Below, in pieces: positions 11,524 through 23,200 of a stretch of DNA of 64,000 nt. The translations under genes and the position numbers were made by a program. Under the pieces are notes generated by a model, which made no database searches, was not told the origin of the DNA, and saw only the letters and a list, made by a program, of their open reading frames with translations. Positions within the stretch are counted from its first letter, which is position 1. Each line of letters opens with the position of its first letter. Origin of the DNA: Tribonema minus (Eukaryota; Sar; Xanthophyceae; Tribonematales; Tribonemataceae); assembly GCA_017506865.1 (NCBI GenBank), contig JAFCMP010000323.1, positions 248,001-312,000 of the forward strand, written 5' to 3'.

Positions 11524-14500
11524 CTAACGCTGTTCGAGCTCTGCCAGCGGTGACGTGATCCACGAGTACACATCATCGTACTTATCGGCGGTCATCATGG
11601 TAAGGCTGTTGTACACGTCAGGCCATGCGCCGGAGCTCACGGTACTGGCAGTTAAACCTGCGCCGCCCGGCACTGTGTGGTGACTCACCACGCCATACGC
11701 CTGAGTTGCAGGTGCATATGAAACAGCATGGAACATGAGCATACATTAGTATGAAGTCATGGCGTTGAGCGTGTCTGCACGTCACATTGAGCAACAGTTA
11801 CGGACAGGGTTCAGGTGAGGGGTAGGCCACGCCCGTGTTGTGCGTATCAGCACACGGCAGCGATAGGTCCAGACACAAAGTGTCAGTTGTGCCTAAGAAG
11901 ATGTTGGCATGCGCCTCTTGCAAAGTGGGACGTGCAAGATAAGTTGACATTCATGTTGGGGGTCATGAAGGCGAGCGTGTGGTATCAACAACCATGTGTG
12001 AGTATGAGCCGGCCCTTTGGTTACCTAGCTGGACGACTAGCTGAGCATCAGCAGCGCTCGTCCCTTTGCATCAGTAATGTTGTGTGCATGTTGGCGCGTG
12101 GCAGCGCAGGGTCAGGGTTACCTACCAGCTTTAACCTATTAATAAGTCCTTTGAGTGTCGGCACACAGTAGCAACAGGTCCTGACAAAGTGTCAGTTGTG
12201 CCTCAGAGGACGTTGGCGTATTCACCTCTCACCAAGTAGCATGTTTAAGGAAGGTTAAAATTCGTGTAGGGGCTCATGGAGGCAAGTGTGCGGCATCACA
12301 ACTATTCGTAAGCGCGAGCTTATACTACATATACTCAAGTAGCTGGCGACCAGCATTAGCACCGCTCATCCAATAAGTTGCTTTGAACCGGAATTATGCG
12401 GGATGCAGATGCTGTCTGAATTGCAGATGTACGTACATGCATGTGAGCCCCCAACAAGCATCATATTTGTGCTTGATACTTGTAGGTGCACAGCATTGGT
12501 TTCAGTAGACCAGCGCTGTTGCGCATGGCCTCAAAGTTTGAAGTGCGCCCATTTTGCCTGCACGCATAGCTGTCACTGCCTAGATGCATTGCGGTCACTA
12601 CTTAGGGTTGCCCTAACCCCAACCCTCACCCTGATCGCTAACCCCAACCCTAACCCTGATTGCGGTCTTTACTTAGGGTTGCCCTAACCCTAACCCAACC
12701 CTGACCCTCATTGCTTTGACTACCCTACATACATACCATACTCACCAGAGTGCCAGTATCCGCTCCCGCATCGCCGAACAAGGCGGAGCCGGAGTCGCCC
12801 TCGACCCAGTCGCAGTTGGTGATAGCCGTTCCACCACCGCAGCTGTAATTGATGTCGCTGCATGTGCCAGAGGCCCACATGGTGCTGTTCTTGTCCCCGG
12901 GGTAGCCACTCAGCTTCACGGCGGGCATGTTGCACGCGTCCTTGCTCACGCCCATGTGGTAGCTGCGCGCAGTGAGAGGGGGGGTTTAGGGGGGCGCACG
13001 AGATTTCATGGTCGGTGCACCACTAATATGAACAGAAACGATCAAACAGCTGCTGAGCATGCTCTGCATTTGTGAATTTGTCGATGCGTCTGCCAGTCTG
13101 TTTCAGGGCGGGCATGCTGCATGCGTCCTTGCTCACGCCCATGTGGTAGCCGTGTGTGGTGAGGGGGGGGTTTAGGGGGACGCACGAGATCTCTCGAGCT
13201 GCACCACTAGTGTACGCAGGAAATGATCAAAGGGCTGCTGAGCATGCTCTGCGTCTGTGCGGTTGTGCATGCGTCTGCCAGTCGGTTTCACGGCATATTT
13301 GATTACAGAGCACCACGTGGAGACTTTACCTCTGCTCTACTTTGAAGAATGGTGCTCTTGATCTCAACATGTGCGGCAGGGATAATGTACTTCGAAGTAT
13401 GTACTGCGAATGTACTTTTTATTAATTCTCGCTCAGGGCGCGAAAAAGCCCAGATGATTGGCATCTGCGAATGTACTTCAGTACATGCTTCGAATGTACT
13501 TCCACAAGCACATGGTGCACTGAGGCTCCCAGGCTGAACACTACGCTGCTGACGAGGTTCATTTGTGCGCAACAGTGCGTCGCGGCGCCTCATCAACATA
13601 TTGTGGCCACCACCCTCAGACCCCCCTGCGCACAGCAAAACAAAGCACAAAGTTCAAGCTGACTTGCCACGCGCTTGCCGCTTACCCTATGGTGTCAAAC
13701 GCGCTGCGGCCGGTGTCGGGGGCCACATCCAGTCTGAGCACTGCCATGTCAAAGTTGAAGTCCTCAGCGCCGGAGTCGGTCCACTCGGAGAACGTCGTCT
13801 GGTACAGGATGGGGAAGGTGCCAAAGGGAGCATCGTCGCCGATGAGGGACGGGTTGAAGATGGCAGCGCTCATGAAGGCGTATTCGCCTGCACAGTGCCG
13901 CAGTAGCAGGAGGGGGGGCCACGGGGTAAGTGAGCAGGGGGGATGATGACGACAGGGTGTGCGTTCGTTGAGGCATGGCTGTCATCGAACCTAACCCTTA
14001 CCCTGGCATTAACCCTGATTTGACCCTAAGTGTACCTCATCACTAACCGGAACCCTGATTGAAGCCTTGACCTGAAGTCTAGGGTGAGAGCAGGCACTGG
14101 CGGCAGCGCAGTGATGGCTGCTGAGTGCATATGAGAGCAGCAGGCCGTCTGAGATCGGATGCGCAAGCACCCTGTCAAACATCGATAAATTAGCCAAGTG
14201 CATACATCTAAGGTCAGATGATGGTGAAGCTTGCATGATGAGAAAGGGAGGGCGGCAGCACAACTCCAACTTCAATGCTAACACTTCAAGGCACTTTCAC
14301 TGGCCCGCCAAGAAGCCTTGCCACCAGTGGTCCTATGCGTCAGAAAAACACCAGCGCAGTCTGTCGCCGCTCGGTCTCTGTGCGCACCACACAGGCACCT
14401 CAACTTCAACTTGAAGCTCACCCGTATCCGCATCGAGGCCGTACACGCAGTGCCCCGCCGTCAGCACCGCGTCGGTGCCCACCAGCGTCCCCGAGCACAG

Positions 14501-16133
14501 GAACGCCTCGTCATCGGTGGCGTTGTATGCGCTGATGAGCTGGCCTATGGCGGAATACGGCTCTTGCGCTGCGGGGTCGGTAATCTCTGTGCGGCTGTCA
14601 GTACCGAAGATCAGCAGCTCACGCAGGCTGCGGCTGCCACTGCCGCCGTCACCACCAGCATTGCCGACGCCACCACTGCCATCATTGTGATGTTGCAAGG
14701 AGCGTGCGGGCACAAAGTCTGGGACGTTGAGCGCTGGGGGTGTGCGCAGGGGGGTGGTTCTGTATACATATCCCTCGCGTGTCACTCTCACGGCGCTGCG
14801 CGGAGGGGATGCAGCCTTGAAGTTGTTGTCGAAGTTGTTGTTGAGCATCTTGCGCTTGTTGCCAGTGGTGTTGGATGGAAGCGCACGTGGCAATGGCTTG
14901 GTTGCGAAGGATTCGAAGGCGGAGAGCACGAAGCCTTCGTTCTTGAAGCGATCCATGACCCGCGCCGCGGAGCGATGGGGCGCAGACTAGGGTTATAAAT
15001 TACATCTAGGGTTAGTGTCAAGGTAAGCGTACCGAACTTATGCATTTAGCTACCTGCCTGCTTCGCTTATATCTGTGTGTGTACTGTACTTCTTTTTTGA
15101 TTAATGGGGGCGAAAAGAGGGTGAGCGGATATGTAGGGTCAAGAATTTAGGGTTAGGGTTACAGTCGAGGTTAATGTCAGCACATGTACGTAGATCATTG
15201 CGGAGGTTCAAAATCAACATTTTCACAGCTCAAGTCATACAAGCCATGTGCTGCTGAGCATGAAGTAACTGCCACATAACATCCCAGCCGCTCCTTCCGC
15301 ATTACTGTGACACAAGGCTTGACTTGTCACTAATCCTGCACCAATGGCTGAAATGCTTCAAGTTGCGTGCAGGCCAGCCGACGTCCGCGGCAGTCAGAGC
15401 GAAAGCTGCAAGGTTCAATAATGAAGTTTTCAAGTACGTACTGATTGCTTCAAGGAACCTGCTTGTTGATGGGATTGATTAAAGTGATGCATTTGAGACC
15501 AAGCACACAATATGTCCGCAACCCATTCTCACCTTCTGAGATACGATGCCATCCTCTCTTACACGTCTCGGCTTGGGTGGAGCGCTGCCGTCACCACTGC
15601 TCAGCTGCCTAGAGCTAGGGGCCCCTTCGCGCGCCCCCTGTCTGGCCACTACTATGTCCTGGCACTCTGCTATGCAGCTGGAAAAAATCGAGTGGTAGCA
15701 AAGGCACAATACGTAGGTAGGCCAATACCAGGATTTCATCACGCACGGTGACAATTGCATTTTCATGAATGAGCGTGAGCACCATAAGCAGCGCGTCATC
15801 ACACAAAAGCTGCCTGCAGCCAGTGATACGTATTCTGCAATATGCTCAAGTCTGTATGGCACTGATTTAGTGCCTGCTGCTGATTAGCCCCCGAACAAGA
15901 ACATTTGGGGCACCATTCCGAGCACACGATGACAGCTAGTAGACCCCCCCCTTGATGACAGCCAAAACGATGAAAGGCAGCACTCACTTGTTGGCATAGG
16001 TCACGCCACCGGCGCCACAGACAGGGTCCCAGGTGGTGGGACAGCCCGTATCGCAACTAAGTTTACCATTGGCCGAGCACTTCGCCGCCAGGCCAAGGAT
16101 GGCGATGATTGCGGTCGAAAGCGCTCGCGTCAT
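11524..16133 (-). CDS. Protease B: secreted Kazal-domain plus V8/trypsin-like serine protease
   Basis: Six minus-strand exons: 15988-16133, 15533-15677, 14422-14986, 13686-13887, 12746-12962 and 11524-11700. They sum to exactly 484 codons. Signal-like MTRALSTAIIAILGLAAKCS is followed by an atypical Kazal domain (C-x3-C-x7-C-x10-C-x3-C; PVCGAGGVTYANN). A basic/Pro linker and a short Gly-Ser linker lead into the protease domain. This has LTAGHCV (His), FDMAVLRLD (Asp), GDSGSALF (Ser) and a final YGVVSH strand. Intron positions and phases equal those of protease A, and exons 4 and 5 are identical in length (202 and 217 bp), so the two arose by tandem duplication. The exon 3 acceptor used in A (CACAG|GTCATGG) is lost here; the nearest in-phase AG (CCTAG at 14987-14988) adds nine residues. 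A Kazal domain on a protease could act as an intramolecular inhibitor; that is inference. Confidence 0.85.
11838..12385 (-). repeat. Diverged tandem duplication inside protease B intron 5
   Basis: A block of about 320 bp, marked by CAAAGTGTCAGTTGTGCCT at about 11876 and 12189 and by AGCATCAGCAGCGCTC-like ends, occurs twice with much divergence. No coding potential is seen. Confidence 0.6.
12604..12712. repeat. Degenerate CCCTAA (telomere-type) tract in protease B intron
   Basis: Repeated CCTAACCC/CAACCCT/CTTAGGGTTG units in two blocks (12602-12655 and 12670-12712), part of the scattered TTAGGG-like tracts found in most introns here. Confidence 0.7.
12915..13295 (-). repeat. Acceptor-side echo of protease B exon 5
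   Basis: 13096-13295 repeats 12912-13105, which is the beginning of exon 5 (minus strand), its acceptor and about 130 bp of intron including a G-run (GTGAGGGGGGG) and CTGCTGAGCATGCTCTGC. Spacing is about 185 bp. Confidence 0.8.
13404..13478 (+). repeat. Dispersed short element flanked by 14-bp direct repeats
   Basis: The core at 13411-13456 (GTACTTTTTATTAATTC to AAAGCCCAGATGATT) matches 9141-9188. The direct repeat CTGCGAATGTACTT flanks or overlaps it at 13404-13417 and 13465-13478, which resembles a target-site duplication. It lies in protease B intron 4. Confidence 0.6.
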
Positions 16134-16689
16134 GTTTGATCGCTTTGCTGCTTAGTGTCCTTGCATCAAAGTGTGACGACTGAGTGTGCTTTTTGAACCT
16201 CAGCCAGCCTGTTGGCCACAGTGTTGGGAAAACAAACTCGCGGAACTTGCGGTCTTCGAGAGCCCTGCGGTCGCGTAGGTTCTGCTGCACAGTGCCAATG
16301 AGTGTGTGCGTTGATGCTTGGTCCACACGAGGGGTGCCATTGTCTCCCCACTTTCTCGCGAAACCTCTAGCAGGTGCAAAAGAATTGCCAGTTGTCCCCA
16401 GCCCACTCGCCACTGGAGTCGCGCTGGCGTCTCACTGGGATCTGGCAAATCGGACTCAACCGTTGTTAATCGGGGTGGGCCCGTGGGGTGGTGGGGGGGG
16501 GGGGGGGGGGGGGGGGGGGGGTAACGAAATTATCATGGGACAGACTTACCCCAAGAATAGGTATCTTCGCTTTCTTGTGAAGTGCTGCACTTCGACAGCA
16601 GCAGCCCCAATCAAAGCAAGCATGCGCACGCAAGTGTCACTGCACATGCATCATCACTTGACATTTGTACGTACCACTGGCAATCACTG
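16134..16689. other. Upstream region of protease B
   Basis: Contains a G homopolymer of about 30 bp near 16490-16520. Minus-strand open frames upstream of the protease B start show no family resemblance. The protease B promoter should lie here, but no TATA-like element is convincing. Confidence 0.4.
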
Positions 16690-17365
16690 CGCTACGGGTG
16701 ATGTAGACAAGGGGGCCGTTGTCGACATAGCAGACATGGCGGTGGCGCCCAGCAAGCTTGCCTCGTCGCAGTGCAGCTGCAGCCACATGTGCATTTGTCT
16801 TCAGAAAACTATCAGCAGCTGCCGCACTGAGACTGCCGCCTCGCCCCAGCACACGCACGTCAGTTGCGCGCATGACGTCGCTACCCGCCCGCAGCAGCCT
16901 GAGTGCTAACATGCCATTCGTAACGTACGCCGGCATGCGCGCGGCGTTGGCAGCGACCATATGTGCACACTGTGCGTTCAACACTGCGCATTGAACAAGT
17001 TGGCGCAGCGAGTTTCAAGAGCCATGGCCCAACCCTCTTGTCCGTCGCCGTCGCGCCACCGCAGCCGCCGCCGCCGCCGCCGCCAGCGTTGCTGCCGCCA
17101 CCGCTGACGACAGCGCGCAGTGCCGTGCGCCAAGATGCTGAGCGCTGTGATGTTGATGATGCCGTACAGCTGCCTCATGGCTGGCCGCTAAGCAGATACG
17201 GTGGCACCCAGCCAGGTCTCAAAGGCCTACGTTGCGGTGCTGCCAGTCACACGGTGGCACATCTACAAGGGCGCTGGCGGCAGCGGCGCCCAGGCACTGT
17301 GCTGCACGTCATCGCCGTGGTCTGCGTGTAGCAGCTCCAAGTCATCCATTGTCCCACATCTTGCT
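16690..17365 (-). pseudogene. Decayed copy of the last exon of the TPLATE-like gene
   Basis: On the minus strand, frames from 17365 to 16690 align along most of the final exon of the TPLATE-like gene (63261-63918, plus strand). Examples are DDLELLHADHGDDVQHSAW against DDLELLDADHGDGVRRTAW, AFETWLG against AFETWQG, MRQLYG against MKQPYG, and NAARMPAYVTNG to AGSDVMRATDV against HAARLAAFVTNG to AGSDVLRATSV. The copy carries at least two in-frame stops and several frame changes, and no other TPLATE exon was found near it. It is a host-gene fragment inserted some 46 kb away in inverted orientation. Similarity is confident; whether any part is transcribed is unknown. Confidence 0.85.
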
Positions 17366-18127
17366 TAATCCATGCCATTGCCGCTGCACATGCACGCATT
17401 TACAGTTTATACAAAGCTTGGAATTTGTTGACCAAAGCCCAAGGAAGATGCGGCCGCAGATCTTGGGGGACTGCAGAGCTGCAGCGCACCGGTTCTATCA
17501 ACTGTCAGCGATGAAAATGTTTTAGTTGCATTTGAAGGCATTTGTCACACATATGTGCAAGGGCTTTTCTGCGAAAGAAGCTCCCCTCCCCACATAACCC
17601 CTTTCCCCCCCCCGTTTGTAACTGACTTCCATGAGCCTGCGACGTCGACGGTTCTGAAGCTAGCTGGCCGCGCTACGCACGCACCATCTGTCACCAGAAA
17701 GACGCAGAAGCACGCTGATCATTACAGGCCACCAAGCTGGAGGCAGAAGCAGGCGCAAGTGAGTCAGCAGCCCGCGAATCTTCTGCTTTGTTGAAAGTCC
17801 GAGAACCATGTCCTTAGGGACCCTGAGAGCTGTGGCGCGCTGAAGTGCTGACCAGATACACATGTGTCTCATATGTAGTAGTATCAAGCGCCGGGCAGAC
17901 GGACGCTGATCCCTTGGAGCATGTGCAGGCCCTAGTCAGGAGCAACTGGCTGGTGGCCATGAGAACGAAAACGGAATTGCCAAACTGTCGGTATTGGACT
18001 TCTTGTACAGCGCCAGAGACGTGGCACTGACTGACTCGGTGCACACTGCTGCTGCTGTGTCCTCAGGCGGACCTCCAGATCTCGATTCACAACCACATAA
18101 CAGCCAGCTTCGCCAGGACACGCACGA

Positions 18128-18391
18128 ATGCAGACCTCTCCGGCCTCTTCGCTTACGGTGACGGCGGTCGCCGTTGTGGGGGTTCTGGCACTGTGCTCTC
18201 AGCAATGCTTGGCGGCGATGGCACGGCGATGCTATCACGAGATGATCATGATCAGGCCCGAAGGCAGCCTTCCGCGGCATCCGAGCAAGGTGCGGTTCGC
18301 CGATGACGTCGGGAAGGACCTGGCACAGGTTTTCGTCTATCCTTCAGAAGACGAGAGCAGCCGCCACGGCGCCGTGGTGGCGTCACATTGA
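18128..18391 (+). CDS. Weak open frame with an RVxF-like motif, hypothetical
   Basis: An 87-codon plus-strand frame contains a hydrophobic segment (SSLTVTAVAVVGVLALC) and then SKVRFADDVGKDLAQVFVY. The latter resembles the [RK]V.F PP1-docking motif with its usual downstream FAD..G..L..V pattern, known from glycogen-targeting and other PP1 regulators. A second open frame overlaps (from the CAG at about 18066), so the true reading frame is uncertain. It could be one exon of an unrecognised gene or chance. No function is claimed. Confidence 0.25.
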   Translation: MQTSPASSLTVTAVAVVGVLALCSQQCLAAMARRCYHEMIMIRPEGSLPRHPSKVRFADDVGKDLAQVFVYPSEDESSRHGAVVASH

Positions 18392-18717
18392 TGCCTACAC
18401 CAGCCCCGTTTGGTGACACATCTGCGCCACAGCACACGGGTACACCACACATCGAACTCCGCCTTGAGCAGTAGTACGCTATCCATTACTCGTTGGGACG
18501 GGCAGCGGCTGCCTACACGCGAGCTTTGCACACAGCCCCCCCCGCACTCCCCACAAGCATGTCCAAGTAGGTCACTCTCTTACCCGCGGCTCTCCTTGGA
18601 GGCTGCGCCGTGTTACCGCGTGCGGATTTTTACGCTCGGCGCTCCGGGGCAGGCCAGAAACACATGTGTAGCCGGTCCTGCGAGCCCGACTTCCGCCACG
18701 CCGTACACACAGCAAGT

Positions 18718-18799
18718 GAGGTTGCAGGCATTAAGCGCGTAGTACAAAGGGGGGAGGAGGTTGCAGGCATTAAGCGCGTAGTACAAAGGGGGGAGGAGG
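18718..18799 (+). repeat. Tandem 39-bp duplication
   Basis: GAGGTTGCAGGCATTAAGCG followed by CGTAGTACAAAGGGGG occurs twice in direct succession with essentially no divergence, so it is recent. It is probably intronic or intergenic. Confidence 0.85.
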
Positions 18800-20226
18800 C
18801 ACGGGGGGCGGTAGGGGGTTATTTTGATGTTGACGTTTTGGCTGAGCCGCGCTCCCCCTGACTGGCAGAGGTGCGTTGTTCGCGCTGCACACAGGGGGAG
18901 GGGGGGGCGTTGTTTGCGTGTGGGTCGCTCTGTAGGGTTGGCAACGCCAGCGTGCACGCGGTAGGCGTGCCTTCGACGTACAGTTATGCGGTGGTGTGAG
19001 TCCGGAAAAGAAAACAAAAAAAGATGCGGTGCCTGTTGATTCGACTCTCAGGCTCCGCTTTAGGCTTAGGGTCCGCATCACAGATTGCAGCGGCATCACG
19101 CCGTCCCCTCGTCAATGCATGGCTTCTTCCGGTGCTGCGCGCTTCGTTCTTTTCAAACGTCTCAACGAACCGATTGGGCACCGCCTGTGAGCTGCCTGCT
19201 TTGCCCCCTCTTGCACTGCATTGCGTGCACCAACACGACTGAGATGAGAGCGGGTTTGGTCGGTCTCGCCGCTGGGGCTCATGTGATGCATGTTGCGCGC
19301 AGCTGTGGAAGCTCATTCATTCATAGTGGTCCGGTCATGTGATGCATGTTGCGCGCAGCGCTGGAATGCGGGGGCTTTGCTCGTTCTTTGCTTGCGAGCG
19401 CGTGTGGCGGATGCCCAGCAGTGCCCCATGGCCTCGTGGTCAATGCATCTTCCAGCACTTATCACAGCAAGGGACGCCCTGCATGCTTCTGGAGCAGCTG
19501 GCGAAGTCTGACAGAAGGAAGGAGCAAACGTTCCTGTTCGCCAAGCATGCACATGTGCCGTGTGAAGTCTGCCTACGCGCTGAGCACTGTGGCGTATGCC
19601 TTCTTTGTCGCACTTGGTGCCACGCCCTTGTTTGTTTCCTCTTCTCGTCTGAGTCGGAGTCTCAACGCCACATCATCACTTTGCGCTCTGCTCCATGGTG
19701 CAATTTTTAGAGGTGGACATGACTGAGCGCATGGTGGGTGGCTGTTTGGGTCAGGGTCGATTGCTGTTGGTGCTGTGTGGATGCTGGAGTTCAGCGGAGA
19801 GTCACAGGTTTGAAGTTCCCCCAACATAGGCATGTATAGTTACGTGGGGCAAGACCAAGGTGTGCTGCAGTACCCGTGACGACGTGAAAGCTTGCATCAA
19901 GCACCATCACAACCTTTCAAAATTGCCCGCACATGCATCAGTGCGGTCAGAAGCGATCGCAGCCTTTAGAAGTGATCGCAGCCTTTCATTGAGAGTGGAA
20001 GTCCACCACAAGATGGACTGCTCGCTCGATCGCAACTTGGCATTGCGCATCATGCGCATGCATGCCCGCGTTGCAACTTAAGGTCACGCCCCGCTGCCCC
20101 TCCCTTCCGCTACACAGTGCATGCAGTGCACGTAACAGATGCCTACCTACTACCCCCCCCCCCTCCCCTCTACGGCCCTGCGTAGTGCACGTAATAGATG
20201 CCTACCTACCCTCCCTCCTACAGCTT

Positions 20227-23200
20227 CTACAGCCCCGCGGACGCGAGTATTGGCTGCAAAACCAGCGCGCCGAGCGCCACCCCCGCCGCCGTCCCAATAG
20301 CATTGCCCAGCGTCCCAACCAGCAGCGCAGGCAGCGCCAGCGAGTGCCACCCCTTGCCCGCCGCCATAGCGCTCGCGGTGGCGGCGTTGCCCACCGCAGC
20401 ATTGCTCGCCACCAGCGCCTCGCGCAGCCCCGCCGCGCGCGCGCCCAGCCCCACCGCCACCGCCAGGTGCACGGCGTACATGACGGCGCCGAACAGCAGC
20501 AGCGGCGCGGCGCCGGCGGCGCGCGCGGCGGCACCGACGGTGCCCGCGCTCGCGCCCACGCTCGCAAAGAAGAGGAAGAGCAGCTGGCGGCCGAAGCGCT
20601 CGGCGGGGGGGACGAGGGGGGCGAGCGCCCCCGGGGCGGCGGTTGCGAGTGTAACTGCCAGCGCGGTGGAGATGAGGGTGCCGCCGTCGGGCAGGAAGCG
20701 CGCAGCGAGGGCTTCGGAGGCGGCGACGAGGCAGAAGCCGAGCGCGAGCGCGCTGGAGGAGGCTTGCAGGGGGTCTTGCGGGGGGTCTTGCGCCTTGCCT
20801 GCGGGGCAAAAGGGAATGACCATGAAGTTACAACAAACACAGAAGGTGTATATGAGGCATGGCAATCGTGTCCTCGCATGTGGCGTGAGTACATGAGGTG
20901 CTCTGTACTACTTGATTGGCGAGCGCGCGCGAGGTGGCTTGGAGGGGGTATTGCGGGGGGTCGCGCGCCTTGTCTGCGAGGACAGGGGGGGGGATGGACA
21001 TGGAGTATGAAAATTATAGATCAGGCGTGGTAGTGGTGTCCTTGCAAATACATGGCGCTCCGCATTCCTGAGGGCAATGCACTGTCTGCCACTGCCCATC
21101 AGCACAGTCAGGTTCAGGTAATGAGGCAGCGCTACACCGTCCAGTGCAGCAGCAGAGTGTCCGCAGGTGCACAGTGCGGCAAGTGTTCCGCCCGCCGCCG
21201 TCACCGCAACGACTGCTGTGTCGAATTTAGCTGGTCTAAGCGCAGCCACCCAGCACTGTGCAGTGCAGAGTGTCTTTGCAGCAGTGCCCTGCAAACCTCC
21301 GGGCTCAACGCATCTCCTCAGCAGCATGGCGCCTTGAACAGTGCACTCACCGCATGCCTACACACCTGGTGGCAGTGCTCCGTCCCCCCACCACCGCCGC
21401 ACCAAGCGCCGTGTCGCGCTCAGCTGGTCTACACAAAAGTTCACAGTACAGCAGCGGCATGTCAACGTGCACAGTGCGCTGCACACGTACCTGATGGCAG
21501 TGCTCCGCCCGGCCGCCTCCGCCGCGACGATTGCGTGGTCGGGTTCAGCTGGTCTACGATTTTCATATTTTTGATCACCACCACCACAGTACAGCAGCAG
21601 CATATCCTGAGCAGCGTGGCGCCTTGAACAGTGCACTCCCTGCATGCGTACATACCTGGTGGCAGTGCTCCATCAACCACCGCCGCCGCGACGACTGCAG
21701 GGTCGGGTTTAGCTGGTCTACAATTTCACCTCTTCGATCACGGTGGTCATGGTGGCCATAGTACAGCAGCAGCATGTCAGCGCTCTGCAGACCTACCTGG
21801 TGGCAGTGCTCCGTCATCCACCGCCACCGCAGCAACTGCAGGGTCCGGTTCGCGCGGCTCGTTGCGCCCCAGCCAGCCCACCAGCGGGAAGTACAGCAGC
21901 CCAAGCAGGTTGTCCACGGCGAGCGCGGTCACGCAGACGGCGCTGGGGACGTGCAGCAGCTCAGCCGCAGCCACGAAGTTGAGCCCTGACGTGATGCGGT
22001 GATGCAGTATCAGCAACTGGGAGTGATGCAGGGGTACTGTAGGCAAATGAGAGGTTAGGAACTGTAACCTGAAAGTGCCATGTTGTAGTGATTCGATAAG
22101 TTTGCGGGACGGCAAGCGCTGCTGGGGACGTGCAGCAGCTCTGCCGCGGCCACAAAGTTGAGCCCTGACGTGATGCGGCGTCAGCAACCGAGGGCGGTGC
22201 AGGGGTATGCAGAGGAAATGATTTATTGTGACCTGAGGTTGCAATGTTGTAGTGATCCGATCGATTCGCTGGGCAGCAAGCGCAGCCGCGACTGCAAAGT
22301 TGAGCCCTGAGGTTGAGCGGTGATGCGGCGTCAGCAAATGGGGGGGTGCAGGGGTACTGAGGCAACAAAAGTTCAGAAAACTGTGACTTGCGATTCACGA
22401 TGTTGTAGTGATTAAATGAATTCGCAGGACAGCAAGCGCTTGGGACGTGCAACAGCTCCGCCGCGGCCACAAAGTTGAGCCCTGATGCGATGCGGCGTCA
22501 GCAACCGAGGGTCGTGCAGGGGTGCGCGAAAACGGGGAAATGATTACTGTGACCTGAATATGTGATGTTGTAGTGATTCGATGGATTTGCGGGGCAGCAA
22601 GCGCAGCAGCTCAGCCGCGGCCACAAGGTTGAGCGGTGATGCGGTGTCAGCAACCGGGGGTGGTGCAGGGGTACTGTAGGCAATTGAAAGGTCGGGAATG
22701 GTGACTTGCAACCGCGATGTTGTAATGCTTCGGTAAATTTGAGCAAGCGCATGGGACGCGTAGCAGGTCCGCCGCAGCCACAAAATTGAGCCCTGACGTC
22801 GAGCGGTGATGCAGCGTCAGCAGCTGCGATGGTGCAAGGGTATGCAATCGAAAGTTTACAAGGCCATGTTGTGGTGATACAAGACATTCACAGGACAGCA
22901 AGCGCTGGGGCGTGCAGCAGCTCAGCCGCCGCTGCAATGATGAGCCCTGAGGCTGAGCGGTGATGCAGCGTCAAGTGCACGTTCACGAACAGCAAGTGTT
23001 GCGGTTTGTTGGTGACGCGCGCCCGTCAACTTCAACAATGCCTCACTTCGAAGATGCGGGTGTGTTCATCCACAATGAGAAGCGTCAATGCTGCGGCGAG
23101 CGCTGCACTCTGGCAGAGCGAATGCAAACGCAACTTCACCCCCCTCCTCACCTCCCCCTATGTTCTTTGCTGCCAGCGCCGCCAGCACACGCCAGCCCCC

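Larger units (their letters stand above)
17366..20226. other. Gene-poor stretch between the TPLATE remnant and the DUF819 gene
   Basis: No gene can be firmly called. It holds one weak open frame with a PP1-docking-like motif (18128-18391) and a 39-bp tandem duplication (18718-18799). It also has a 25-bp direct repeat (TCATGTGATGCATGTTGCGC at about 19279 and 19335) and a duplicated GATCGCAGCCTTT near 19955-19997. Confidence 0.4.

Noticed and set aside
20062-21033. Plus-strand frames over the DUF819 third exon
   Set aside because: They lack family similarity, while the minus frame matches DUF819 throughout and splices in phase.
21990-22960. Regularly spaced repeats that might suggest a CRISPR-like array
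   Set aside because: The units are diverged copies of an exon edge with splice sites, the spacers are themselves repeated, and the DNA is eukaryotic.
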